This document shows positions 54,960 to 62,867 of a stretch of DNA of 64,000 nucleotides, piece after piece. Every line of letters starts with the position of its first letter. Within the stretch, counting starts at the first letter, position 1. Below the pieces are notes generated by a model. It saw only the letters and a list, made by a program, of their open reading frames with translations, was not told where the DNA came from and did no database searches. The position numbers and the translations under genes are program-made. This DNA comes from Candidatus Hydrogenedentota bacterium (lineage in GTDB: Bacteria; Hydrogenedentota; Hydrogenedentia; Hydrogenedentales; JAEUWI01): assembly GCA_016791475.1 (NCBI GenBank), contig JAEUWI010000015.1:1-64000 (forward strand), read 5' to 3'.

Positions 54960-55940
54960 TCACTTACCCGCTGGAGGCCGATACACCACAAGATCCGCCC
55001 GGCCACTGTCCCCCTCCCTCAAGGTGGTCGACTCCGCCTTATCCAGGCTGATGGTGAGAATCTTTGCCTCCGGCGCCGCCGCCTTCATCCGCAGGAGGAG
55101 CCCGCCGCCGTGATCCGTGTGGAACTGGCCCACCATCAACATCGCCCTGCCATGGGTGCGCCACGCCTTGACCACCGAGTCCGCCATGGTCGCATCCCAC
55201 ACCTGCTGCGCCCGGAACATGCCCGCGAGTTGTTCTTCGGTAAACTCGGGCATGGTGTGCGCGTTCCCCCCCTGCCCTTTGGCCGGCGGCGCGCTGTGGT
55301 GACTCATCGTCGCCTTGAATCGCTCATAATAGGCCGATTGCTCGATTGGGGCGGGCACCACGAACTGTTCCGGGTAAGCCTCTGCGAAAGTCGCAAGCGC
55401 ATCGAAACTCTCCAGGCGCCCGAGACGTGTGAATCGCCGGGGGGCATTGGCCGCAATTACAGGAGACCCATTTTCTCTGGCCGCGTCCACAATGGGCTGG
55501 TAAAACTCGTCCCACTTGCCCTTGGCCCCCCAGTCTCTCGACTCGGTAATGTCCACCAGAGTCTTCTGGGAGATACGGCCCGCCAGGTAGGCGTCCACCA
55601 GCGCCTGCTCGTCCCGCTCAAACATTTCCATGCACACGGCCACCCGGCCCCGCGCCGCCAGGATCCCGCTGAGGGCCGCCTGGAAACGGTGCGCCTGCGG
55701 ATCGTCGTGTTGCTCCGCCAGCACAACGATATCGGCCGCGCCCGCCCGCGCCACAAGATCGTCCCACGTCACAACCGCATTGTCCGCACCTAACACGATC
55801 ATCTGTTCTGGCTTTACTTCGGGCGGAGAGTCCCCGGGATCGCGGGAACCGTGAGGTCCGCCGGTTGTCGCACACCCGCTGGCAAAGCCAAGAAAGGACG
55901 CTAACAGCAGGAAGAGATATCTGGAGAAGGCTGAATTCAT
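54960..55940 (-). CDS. ChaN-family (Tiki-like) lipoprotein
   Basis: About 326 aa from ATG 55940 (AGGA 7 nt upstream); the longer frame to 56024 includes promoter sequence. The lipoprotein signal ends FASGC. The ChaN/EreA-Tiki fold is marked by IVVLAEQHDDPQAH near residue 70, VAVCMEMFERDEQ, and the terminal MVGQFHTDHG, which provide the paired Glu/His residues. ChaN of Campylobacter binds haem pairs and is linked to iron uptake; other members are proteases. Which applies here is open. Its own promoter lies directly upstream (55996-56024). Confidence 0.82.
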   Translation of the reverse strand: MNSAFSRYLFLLLASFLGFASGCATTGGPHGSRDPGDSPPEVKPEQMIVLGADNAVVTWDDLVARAGAADIVVLAEQHDDPQAHRFQAALSGILAARGRVAVCMEMFERDEQALVDAYLAGRISQKTLVDITESRDWGAKGKWDEFYQPIVDAARENGSPVIAANAPRRFTRLGRLESFDALATFAEAYPEQFVVPAPIEQSAYYERFKATMSHHSAPPAKGQGGNAHTMPEFTEEQLAGMFRAQQVWDATMADSVVKAWRTHGRAMLMVGQFHTDHGGGLLLRMKAAAPEAKILTISLDKAESTTLREGDSGRADLVVYRPPAGK

Positions 55941-55995
55941 GGCGGGTTCCTGCTGGATCGGCAGAGCGATATACGAACAATACTTTTGTATAGCC

Positions 55996-56024
55996 ATCAT
56001 AACAAAACCAACTTCATCAATCAA
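55996..56024 (-). promoter_or_regulatory. Sigma-70-type promoter for the ChaN-like gene
   Basis: Minus strand: TTGATT, 17-nt spacer, TATGAT; start near 55989 and about 49 nt of leader. Confidence 0.65.
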
Positions 56025-56041
56025 TCGCTGTGCGGGGCGGC

Positions 56042-56482
56042 TTAACTCCGCCGCGCGGGAACCACCAGAACCGGACAGGTGGCGCGGGACAAGACCCCCT
56101 CGCTCACGCTGCCCACCAGCAGGTTGTAGACCGCGCCGTGGCCGTGAGAGCCTACGACAATGAGGTCCGCGCCAAGCTTGCCCGCCTCTTCCAGAATCTT
56201 TTCGACGACGGGCCCTTGAAGCACACGTCCGTGGGCATCAATGCCCTCTTCGCGAAGTTTTCCGCACAGGCTGTTCTCCTCCTTGAAGTGCTGGACCGCG
56301 TCCCGGGCCACCTGATCGCGAACATGCTGCGGTCCCGCGCCGTAGCCGACGAAATCGGGCTCAGGAGGCTCGACATGAAGGAGATAGAGGGTCGCACCGC
56401 AGGCGCGGGCCATCTCCCCGGCCCTGTCCACGAGACCTTCGGTGACGTCTGAAAAATCTATGGCGGCCAGAATGGTCTTCAT
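56042..56482 (-). CDS. Universal stress protein (UspA family)
   Basis: 146 aa, one Usp domain. The N-terminus MKTILAAIDFSDVTEG and the nucleotide loop GSHGHGAVYNLLVGSVSEG fit the ATP-binding subgroup (G-2x-G-9x-G-S). It ends with TCPVLVVPARRS. Such proteins bind ATP and act in stress or dormancy responses; no partner is suggested by the neighbourhood. The gene stops 102 nt upstream of the ChaN-like start and precedes that gene's promoter. Confidence 0.92.
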   Translation of the reverse strand: MKTILAAIDFSDVTEGLVDRAGEMARACGATLYLLHVEPPEPDFVGYGAGPQHVRDQVARDAVQHFKEENSLCGKLREEGIDAHGRVLQGPVVEKILEEAGKLGADLIVVGSHGHGAVYNLLVGSVSEGVLSRATCPVLVVPARRS

Positions 56483-56602
56483 CCTTCGATTCCTTCCGAT
56501 GATTCACGCGACAGGGCGGCCGCGCGGTACACCCGGGCTTCGCACGACGCGTTGCTACAGTCTACAAATCCCCGGGGGGTGTTACAAGCGCGGGGGAGGG
56601 CC

Positions 56603-56638
56603 AACAAGAAAGGGCCCCAGCAACGCGGCTGGAGCCCT
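56603..56638 (-). terminator. Rho-independent terminator after hisA
   Basis: Minus strand: an 11-bp stem (56611-56621 with 56628-56638, one G-U pair) followed by a T-rich run TTTCTTGTT. It ends the infC-rpmI-rplT-hisA transcript, 25 nt after the hisA stop. Confidence 0.8.
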
Positions 56639-56663
56639 CTACAAAACACATTCTGGTTCAGCG

Positions 56664-57389
56664 TTACGCGGCGGCGGTTGCGACCGCTTCCTGGACACTG
56701 AACTTCTCCAGATAGAGTGCGCGACCGATGATGACCTCATCGATCCCATCGCTCTCCAACGGGCGGATTGCGCGAACGTCGTCCAGGCTGGACATTCCGC
56801 CGGAAATGGTCACCGGGATGGAAATGGCCAGAGCCAGCTCTCGAGTCGCCTCGATATTGGGCCCCTTCATCATGCCGTCACTCAAAATGTCGGTATAAAT
56901 AATCCGAGCGGCGCCGGCGGCCTCGACCTCGCGGGCAAAGGCAATTGCGTCGCGCTCCGTGTCTTCCAGCCAGCCGCTCAGCGAGAGCTTGCCCGCGCGC
57001 GCGTCAATACCCACGGCGATCTTTCCGGGGTGCGCTTCGCAGGCCTCCCGCAGGAGCGCCGGATCGCGATAGGCCGCCGTACCAAGTATGACCCGGCTCG
57101 CACCGGCCTCAAGAATCGCCTCGATCGTCTCGCGGTTGCGGATGCCCCCGCCAACTTCATAGGGGATGCCCGCCGCCTTGAGCGCCCGAAGCTCGGACTC
57201 CACACAACAGCGACCCGCTTTGGCGCCGTCCAGATCGACGATATGGATCAGCCCTTCACCGAGAGCGTCCCACCAGGTCTGGGCCTGGGCGACGGGATTC
57301 TCGGAAAAGACGGTCTCCTGATCGTAGTCACCCTGAACCAGGTTGACACAGAGTCCGCCACGGATATCGACCGCGGGAACAATGCGCAT
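56664..57389 (-). CDS. hisA: HisA, ProFAR isomerase
   Basis: 241 aa from ATG 57389. HisA converts ProFAR to PRFAR in histidine synthesis on a (beta-alpha)8 barrel. Catalytic and phosphate motifs: VPAVDIRGGLCVNLVQGDY at the start (general base Asp8), EVGGGIRN, GVDAR-like GIDARAGKLS, IYTDILSDGM (catalytic Asp), and SGGMSS near the C-terminus. The start overlaps the rplT stop by one base (TGATG), so histidine synthesis is translationally coupled to ribosomal protein L20, an unusual arrangement. No other his gene is nearby. Confidence 0.93.
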   Translation of the reverse strand: MRIVPAVDIRGGLCVNLVQGDYDQETVFSENPVAQAQTWWDALGEGLIHIVDLDGAKAGRCCVESELRALKAAGIPYEVGGGIRNRETIEAILEAGASRVILGTAAYRDPALLREACEAHPGKIAVGIDARAGKLSLSGWLEDTERDAIAFAREVEAAGAARIIYTDILSDGMMKGPNIEATRELALAISIPVTISGGMSSLDDVRAIRPLESDGIDEVIIGRALYLEKFSVQEAVATAAA

Positions 57390-57754
57390 CAGGAAGCGGC
57401 TTCCATCGACGCTTTGACGGTCTCGCAGAGCTGCGCGAAGGCGGCTTCGTCGTGGACCGCCAGATCGGCGAGGACCTTGCGGTCGAGGTCGATGTTGGCG
57501 ATCTTCAGCCCGCTGATGAAGCGGCTGTAGGTGATGCCGTTGGCGCGGGCGCCTGCATTGATGCGGGCGATCCACAGTTTGCGGAACTCGCGCTTCCGTA
57601 CCTTGCGGTCGCGGTAGGAATATACGCCGGCGTGCTCGACGGCCTGGATGGCGGTCTTAATGAGGCGGTGATGACTTCCGCGGTAGCCGGAGGCTTCCTG
57701 TAATACTTTCTTGCGGCGCTGGCGGGATGCGGGACCGTTTGTAGATCTTGGCAT
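57389..57754 (-). CDS. rplT: Ribosomal protein L20
   Basis: 121 aa. L20 binds 23S rRNA early in 50S assembly and in several bacteria represses its own operon by binding the infC-rpmI leader. Typical residues are SRQRRKKVLQEASGYRG and SYRDRKVRKREFRKLWIARINA. The start has AAGGA 7 nt upstream. It follows rpmI after 146 nt and couples to hisA. Confidence 0.97.
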   Translation of the reverse strand: MPRSTNGPASRQRRKKVLQEASGYRGSHHRLIKTAIQAVEHAGVYSYRDRKVRKREFRKLWIARINAGARANGITYSRFISGLKIANIDLDRKVLADLAVHDEAAFAQLCETVKASMEAAS

Positions 57755-57900
57755 GGTAAGTTCCTTTCTCTAAACACGCGCCCGGCGCATAGCGGAAGGG
57801 GCATGTTTTTCAATCTTTTGGCTCGACCCGCACGCACGGAGGCGTTCTATCGCGGCGGCGCGGTTCTGGGTGACGACTGATTCTGGCCTGCAATCCCTGC

Positions 57901-58098
57901 TTAGAGGTAGGGGAGCATCGCCTTGACGCGCTTCAATTCGGTGGAAGCGACCTCGGTGATCTTCCGCAGCGCGCGGCGAACCTTGGCGGACTTCCCGTTC
58001 ATCAGGTGACGCGCGCCCTGCTTGTGGGATACAATCTTGCCGTTCTTCGTCTTCTTGAAACGCTTGGCGGCGGCGCGGTTGGTCTTAATCTTGGGCAT
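57901..58098 (-). CDS. rpmI: Ribosomal protein L35
   Basis: 65 aa from ATG 58098 (GGAGGG 7 nt upstream); the frame opens 5 codons earlier. The basic MPKIKTNRAAAKRFKKT start and SHKQGARHLMNGKSAKVRR are the family signature. It is the middle gene of the conserved infC-rpmI-rplT order. Confidence 0.96.
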   Translation of the reverse strand: MPKIKTNRAAAKRFKKTKNGKIVSHKQGARHLMNGKSAKVRRALRKITEVASTELKRVKAMLPYL

Positions 58099-58277
58099 TG
58101 ACTTTCCCTCCATAAGGGGTAACGAAAAAGTTGATACTCACAGCCGATGCCGGGGTTGAATCACACCGACATCCTGCTTTCGGGCGCCTCGGGGCCGCCT
58201 GAACAAAACAAGGGAAACGCGCCATCCGGAGAAATACTTCCCAGGACTTCGCCTGTTCCCAAAACCACGCTTCCCGT

Positions 58278-58829
58278 CTACTTCGCAGCCTTGGAGGGCT
58301 GCAGCACGATGCTCATGTTGCGCCCCTCGAGGCGGGTTGCCGCCGGGTTGTATTCCCCGGTGCACAAATCCGCCGTCTCTTCCACGACCTTGACGAGAAT
58401 TTCACGGCCAAACTCGGGGTGGGCCATCTCGCGTCCGCGAAACATCACCGTGATCTTCACTTTGTTCCCCTCTTCGAGGAACTCGCGCACGTGCTGTTTC
58501 TTGTACTCAAAATCGTGCTTGTCGATTTTGGGCCGGAACTTGATTTCCTTCACCGTGACCGTGTGCTGGTTCTTGCGTGATTCGCGCGCGCGCCGCTTCT
58601 GCTCGTACCGGAACTTACCGTAGTCCATAATCCGGCAAACGGGCGGCACCGCGAGCGGGGCGACTTCCACCAGATCCAGTTCCCTGGTCACGGCCTCCCG
58701 AAGCGCGTCCGGCGACGACATGATGCCGAGCTGGTTGCCTTCGTCGTCCACCACGCGCACCTGGCGGGCGCGAATCTGTTCATTAATGCGGACCTTATCT
58801 TCTTCTCGCTTGATTGGCGGCCTGGCTAT
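58278..58829 (-). CDS. infC: Translation initiation factor IF-3 with AUA start codon
   Basis: 183 aa, the normal IF-3 length. The start is taken as ATA at 58827-58829, because AGGAGGT lies exactly 7 nt upstream (58837-58843) and the product then begins ARPPIKREEDKVRINEQIRA as in the family. The open frame to 59009 has no ATG with a ribosome site near this point and would read through the leader hairpin. The C-terminal half has KEIKFRPKIDKHDF and VMFRGREMAHPEFG. Rare start codons let IF-3 repress its own translation, since IF-3 discriminates against them. The gene lies at the head of the ribosomal operon. Confidence 0.95.
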   Translation of the reverse strand: MARPPIKREEDKVRINEQIRARQVRVVDDEGNQLGIMSSPDALREAVTRELDLVEVAPLAVPPVCRIMDYGKFRYEQKRRARESRKNQHTVTVKEIKFRPKIDKHDFEYKKQHVREFLEEGNKVKITVMFRGREMAHPEFGREILVKVVEETADLCTGEYNPAATRLEGRNMSIVLQPSKAAK

Positions 58830-59072
58830 GAGTATAACCTCCTCTGGGACGTGCCCCGGGTTACGTTGGGCCTGAATCCGGCATCGGACCCCGGCTCCGG
58901 GGGCCACACAATAAAAAATCGGCAAAGGAGCCAGTCCTTTGCCGATTTGGAACGTACCCATTTCGGGCAGCATCAATTCTTGCTGCATACTAACCCGGCT
59001 GGCTGGCATACGCCGCCGCGAGGTGAGGGACCGGCGTCCCTACTTGGATAACCCGTACACCGGGTTACAACA
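58830..59072 (-). promoter_or_regulatory. Structured leader of the infC operon
   Basis: About 240 nt between the predicted start site and infC. It contains GTAACCCG near its 5' end (59061-59068), CCGGGTTA in the middle (58991-58998), the terminator hairpin (58912-58948), and GTAACCCGGG again just before the ribosome site (58855-58864). The middle block can pair with either of the others, so alternative folds around the terminator are possible. Layout resembles known IF-3/L20 leaders that work by attenuation. Confidence 0.5.
58912..58948 (-). terminator. Intrinsic terminator hairpin upstream of infC
   Basis: Minus strand: a perfect 13-bp stem (58917-58929 with 58935-58947), 5-nt loop, then TTTTTTAT. 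It lies downstream of a strong promoter and 83 nt before infC, so it most likely acts as an attenuator; it could also end transcripts from the permease gene. Confidence 0.85.
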
Positions 59073-59078
59073 GCCGGT

Positions 59079-59107
59079 AGTGTAGCAGATGCGCGGCGGC
59101 CAGTCAA
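59079..59107 (-). promoter_or_regulatory. Strong sigma-70-type promoter of the infC operon
   Basis: Minus strand: TTGACT, 17-nt spacer, TACACT. It starts transcription near 59072, between the permease stop (59125) and the leader terminator. Confidence 0.7.
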
Positions 59108-59124
59108 ACCGACCACCGCCCTTT

Positions 59125-60513
59125 TCAGAGCGGAATCTCGTCGTCCGGCGCATGATGCGCGGCCGTCCCCACCAGCAGCACCGTGGCGGCGATACCGATG
59201 AGCATGCCGACCCACGGATTGAAGATTGCCAGCGCCACGGCGGTAAACAACACCACCCCCCGCTCTATGGTCGTCCGGGGTATCGCCATGGCCACAAAGG
59301 CACAGGCAAAACCGGTCAACACCAGGGTCAGCGACAGGGCCACACCCATCAACGGTTTCAATGCGGTCACCATGGGCAGAAAAAACCAGAGAATCGGCAC
59401 GCCAAAGACGTAGTAGGAGTGAATGCCGCTGAAAATGGAGTCCATGGACTTGCGGCCATCGGCCCAGCGCTGAACGATAACCACCTGCACCCCCGTCCAC
59501 AGGGCACCCTGATACGGGAAGAAGGGCGCGGTAAGCGACTGGAGGGCGTTGCGAATGGCGATGGAGATATGGCTGCGGTTCGTGTTGATGTCGATCTTCT
59601 CGTCCGGCCGGGCCTTCTCCGCCGCAAGAATGATCTCCGTGCCGGTTATAATATCGCCAAACAAAATCACGTAGCTCATCAGGGCCAGGGGCAGCGCCTG
59701 AAGAAACACCGCGGGCTCGGGAAAACCGATGGAGAAGGGCGACATCTTCGCAAACATATCTCCAAAGGGCAGCGCGAGAAAGCCCCACTGGATATCGTAA
59801 ACAATTTCCGCCGGACCCTCCGGAAACAAACCCGTCAGCGGCCCGATGATGGCCGCCGTCAGGAAGCCGGGAAGCAGCCCCAGACTCGCCAGCAGGGCCA
59901 CCCAGCGAAATTTCTTCTTGTAGCCCTGGAGTGGCTCCGAAAAAATCAGCAGCATACAGACCACCAGCGCGGCAATGGTGGTGACCGGTTGCACGAAGAG
60001 ATACTTCTCGGCGTCGTCCAGAAACACGCGCTTGAGCGCGGCGATGGCCGCACCTAGAATAATGCCGCCCTTCAGGGCATCCGGAATCCACGCGATAAAG
60101 CGGCTCCCCAGCCCCGTGATACCCAGGACAAACAGGATCACCGAAAGGTTCATCGCCGCCGCCGTCATGAAATGAATACGCTGCTCCGGCGTCATGTCGG
60201 GGCTGCCGATGGCCAGCAGCATCAAGGGCAGTGCCGGCGTGATCATGCCCGGCGCGTAGGGCTCGCCAAACAAAATCGGCGCGGTGCAAAGGAGCAGCGA
60301 CTGAATAAACATGCACGCGACCGCCTCCTCAAAGGTCAGCCCCATGAAATTCGTCAGGATCGGCACCGTGGCCAGGCCCGTCGCTCCGGCGACAAAGATT
60401 CCCTGAAGGAGATCGGGCCACTCCACGCGCGTGTGGATAAACGGAATCCGCGCCGTGAAGGGCCCCCATTGAATACCCGGATGTACCGCTCCCGCTTCCC
60501 GAATGCTCGCCAT
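59125..60513 (-). CDS. Multi-pass membrane permease, nucleobase/anion-transporter-like
   Basis: About 462 aa from ATG 60513 (GGAGAG 6 nt upstream), with some 12 hydrophobic segments. Segments such as AGATGLATVPILTNFMGLTFEEAV and GITGLGSRFIAWIPDALKGGIILGAAIAA, quoted here only as examples of helix pairs, recall the UraA/SulP (NCS2-type) fold, whose inverted 7+7 repeat begins with similar Gly-rich helices and has a substrate site around TGTEIILAAEKA. The substrate is unknown and the family assignment is tentative. It is transcribed toward infC but separated from it by a promoter. Confidence 0.6.
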   Translation of the reverse strand: MASIREAGAVHPGIQWGPFTARIPFIHTRVEWPDLLQGIFVAGATGLATVPILTNFMGLTFEEAVACMFIQSLLLCTAPILFGEPYAPGMITPALPLMLLAIGSPDMTPEQRIHFMTAAAMNLSVILFVLGITGLGSRFIAWIPDALKGGIILGAAIAALKRVFLDDAEKYLFVQPVTTIAALVVCMLLIFSEPLQGYKKKFRWVALLASLGLLPGFLTAAIIGPLTGLFPEGPAEIVYDIQWGFLALPFGDMFAKMSPFSIGFPEPAVFLQALPLALMSYVILFGDIITGTEIILAAEKARPDEKIDINTNRSHISIAIRNALQSLTAPFFPYQGALWTGVQVVIVQRWADGRKSMDSIFSGIHSYYVFGVPILWFFLPMVTALKPLMGVALSLTLVLTGFACAFVAMAIPRTTIERGVVLFTAVALAIFNPWVGMLIGIAATVLLVGTAAHHAPDDEIPL

Positions 60514-60733
60514 ACACAACTCTCCCATCTTGGACCCACCACGTGCCGGGTCTCGACCTCTTGCCTCCGCGCCGAAGCGCGCCACTGCGCTCACACAAGC
60601 CCCTAACAATACCAGTACCGGTCACGAATTGCCACCGCTTGCGGCGGAGGAGAAAGCGCTGTAGAGTAGAGGGGGCAGATTGACCTCCCAAAGGAACATC
60701 GGCCCACTGAATTACAAAGGAATCGCGCAAGTT

Positions 60734-60877
60734 GGGAGCGCTGGCATCCCCGCCGGCAATGGGCCGTAGGTGCGATTTAGACTGGCGGGCATCAAAAAAG
60801 TGCCCCATAGCGCGACTGGAGCCAAGGCAGCTTGAAAACTTGGATACAAAATGCCGGCAGGGATGCCGACGCTCCCA
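60734..60877. repeat. BIME-like inverted repeat in the permease-gluQ gap
   Basis: Arms 60734-60760 and 60851-60877 are inverted copies (about 24 of 27 identical) carrying GGGAGCG and CCGCCGGC-type blocks. They enclose about 90 nt. The rest of the 60514-60932 gap holds nothing I can support. Confidence 0.75.
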
Positions 60878-60932
60878 GCCTGCGCGTGCCCTTTCAATCA
60901 GCGGTCGTGTGCCCCATTCAGAAAGCGAGTGA

Positions 60933-61892
60933 GTGACACGATATTTGCCAGATCACAATGAAGCTCCTGCCCCGTGGGTCACGCGCTTCGCCCCGAGCCC
61001 GACGGGATACCTTCACCTCGGCCATCTGGTCAACGCCATCTATGTCTGGGGCCTTGCTCGCGCCCTGGACGGTCGCGTTATCCTCCGCCTGGAGGACCAC
61101 GACCGGGGACGCTGCCGACCCGCCTATGAAGCCGCCATCCACGACGATCTCGCCTGGCTGGGCCTCACGCCGGATGGTGATAGCCTCGATTCGCTACAGC
61201 GACGCCCCTCGTCCTATCGCCAGTCGGATAACGTCGCACGCTACCAGACCGCCCTCGAGTCACTCGCGGCCCGAGGCCTGGTTTACACCTGTACCTGCTC
61301 CCGCGCGGCCATCCTCGCACGCACCGGCCCCCAGGGGGCCGAGCTATGCTACGATGGACATTGCCGCGACGCCGGATACCGACCGGATGTGGAGGGTGGA
61401 ACACGTCTGCGGCTGGACGATGAAACCGTCGTCGTAGAGGATGTCCGCATGGGCGCCCTGCGACAGACGCCGTCCCGCCAGTGCGGCGATCTACTCTTGA
61501 AAGATCGCCATGGCTGCTGGACCTATCACTTTGCGGTGGTGGTTGACGATTTGGAGCACGGCGTCAATCTGGTGATCCGCGGCGAAGACCTGCTCGACTC
61601 CACGGGGCGTCAGGTGCTGCTGGGCGGATTGCTGGGCCGTGAGGCGCCGCCGGCATTTCTGCACCACCCCCTCATCACCGCGCCCGACGGAGCCAAGCTG
61701 AGCAAGCGGGACTTCGCGAAAGGCCTTCGAGACTATCGCGCCGAAGGCCGAAGCGCCGCCAGTGTGCTCGGCGAAGCCGCCTGGCGCGTGGGCCTGCTGC
61801 CGGAAGGCGAAACGCTGAGCGCGGACAGGATTCCCGCGCTGTTTGAAGATGATAGGATGGTGCAGACATTGCTCAAACGTGAACGGAGTTAA
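60933..61892 (+). CDS. gluQ: Glutamyl-Q tRNA(Asp) synthetase
   Basis: 319 aa from GTG 60933. GluQRS is a truncated glutamyl-tRNA synthetase that attaches glutamate to queuosine at position 34 of tRNA-Asp. The class I motifs are HLGHLVNA (HIGH) and KLSKRD (KMSKS), with FAPSPTGYLHLG at the start. The zinc site is intact: CTCS and CYDGHC supply four Cys. The anticodon-binding domain of GltX is absent, which defines the family. A downstream small membrane protein starts 3 nt after its stop. Confidence 0.93.
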   Translation: MTRYLPDHNEAPAPWVTRFAPSPTGYLHLGHLVNAIYVWGLARALDGRVILRLEDHDRGRCRPAYEAAIHDDLAWLGLTPDGDSLDSLQRRPSSYRQSDNVARYQTALESLAARGLVYTCTCSRAAILARTGPQGAELCYDGHCRDAGYRPDVEGGTRLRLDDETVVVEDVRMGALRQTPSRQCGDLLLKDRHGCWTYHFAVVVDDLEHGVNLVIRGEDLLDSTGRQVLLGGLLGREAPPAFLHHPLITAPDGAKLSKRDFAKGLRDYRAEGRSAASVLGEAAWRVGLLPEGETLSADRIPALFEDDRMVQTLLKRERS

Positions 61893-61895
61893 CCG

Positions 61896-62372
61896 ATGAA
61901 CGAACTATCGCATGAAGAGACCGGCAGGTTGACGGACCTGATTCTCGCGGGGCAAAAAATCGAGGCGATCAAACACTACAAAGAAATCACAGGCATGGGG
62001 CTCAGGGAATCAAAAGAGTTCATCGACGACCTGGAAGCGCAATTGCGTCGGGATTATCCAGACTTCCCCCAGAATCCCGCCACTTCCCCAAAGTCACACC
62101 GGCCATCAATGGGCAATATGCCCGAGGAAGACGCGAAGAAGATGACGGATTTCATCTTCGCCGGGCAAAAGATTGCGGCGATCAAGATGTATAAGGAAGC
62201 GACGGGGCTGGGGCTGAAGGAGTCGAAGGACGTCATCGACGCGCTGGAAAAGCAGTTGCGCGAGGAATGCCCGGAAGAATTCGCGCACGCGGCGAAGACG
62301 GGGTGCAGTGTAGTGTTGGTGGGCGGGATTCTTGCATTTGCGGCGGCGACTGGGATTCTTGGCTGGGCGTGA
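61896..62372 (+). CDS. Membrane protein with two L7/L12 C-terminal-like motifs
   Basis: 158 aa, ATG 61896 with GGAG 7 nt upstream. Two copies of a helix-turn-helix segment (AGQKIEAIKHYKEITGMGL near residue 18; AGQKIAAIKMYKEATGLGL near 88) match the KxxAIKxxRxxTGLGLKEAK segment of ribosomal L7/L12, the part that recruits translation factors. Each is followed by ESK(E/D)xID(D/A)LE. A C-terminal hydrophobic helix (CSVVLVGGILAFAAATGIL) anchors it. It is not the ribosomal stalk protein, whose dimerisation domain is missing. It is coupled to gluQ; the function is unknown. Confidence 0.75.
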   Translation: MNELSHEETGRLTDLILAGQKIEAIKHYKEITGMGLRESKEFIDDLEAQLRRDYPDFPQNPATSPKSHRPSMGNMPEEDAKKMTDFIFAGQKIAAIKMYKEATGLGLKESKDVIDALEKQLREECPEEFAHAAKTGCSVVLVGGILAFAAATGILGWA

Positions 62373-62580
62373 CGTGGGGACGTACCGCCGCAAGGGCCCC
62401 AAACAGTCGCGCCAAAAGCCCGACGACATCCTCACCACCCAACCGACCGAAGCCCACACCAACGCGGCGGCATGTCCCTGGGGAACCTGGAATCGCGACA
62501 GGATGCAGCATCGGATCACCCCACACATCCCCTGGGACAGGCACGCGCGTTAGCAATTCCGTCGCGACGGTGAGTGGAGT

Positions 62581-62662
62581 GATGCGACTTTATGGGACTT
62601 ATGGGACTTATGAGTCGTATGAGTCGTATGAGTCGTATGAGTCGTATGAGTCGTATGAATCC
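62581..62662. repeat. 9-bp minisatellite A
   Basis: Nine units of a 9-bp motif: GATGCGACT, one extra T, two TATGGGACT, five TATGAGTCG and TATGAATCC. No gene is supported between 62373 and 62867; frames reading YESYES-type peptides through it are repeat artefacts. Confidence 0.9.
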
Positions 62663-62691
62663 GCCCAGTGCACCGCCGACATATCCTTGGC

Positions 62692-62772
62692 CCCATAAGA
62701 CCCATAAGACCCATAAGACCCATAAGACCCATAAGACCCATAAGACCCATAAGACCCATAAGCCCCATAAGA
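62692..62772. repeat. 9-bp minisatellite B, inverted relative to A
   Basis: Nine units (CCCATAAGA, one variant CCCATAAGC). On the minus strand the unit is TATGGGTCT, so A and B face each other across 29 nt and could fold together with mismatches. Confidence 0.9.
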
Positions 62773-62811
62773 CCCATGGTCCCATCCCCGCCCCCCCCCC
62801 CCACACACAAT

Positions 62812-62846
62812 CAAAAATCCGGCGGGCGCTTTCGCACCCGCCGGAA
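62812..62846 (-). terminator. Rho-independent terminator of the von Willebrand A gene
   Basis: Minus strand: a 9-bp G/C-rich stem (62818-62826 with 62837-62845) followed by ATTTTT, 22 nt after the stop codon. Confidence 0.8.
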
Positions 62847-62867
62847 TGCCCCCTCCCCGCCGCAGCC

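Noticed and set aside
58912-58948. Hairpin as simple terminator of the permease gene
   Set aside because: Possible, but a strong promoter (59079-59107) lies between the permease stop and the hairpin, so a leader attenuator is the better reading; the alternative is not excluded.
62581-62772. Possible CRISPR array
   Set aside because: Units are 9 bp, directly abutting and without spacers; no cas genes nearby.
62516-62814. Minus-strand and plus-strand peptides of YGSYGS, RLIRLI or IRPIRP type
   Set aside because: They are translations of the 9-bp arrays in several frames at once, which shows the DNA repeat and not protein selection.
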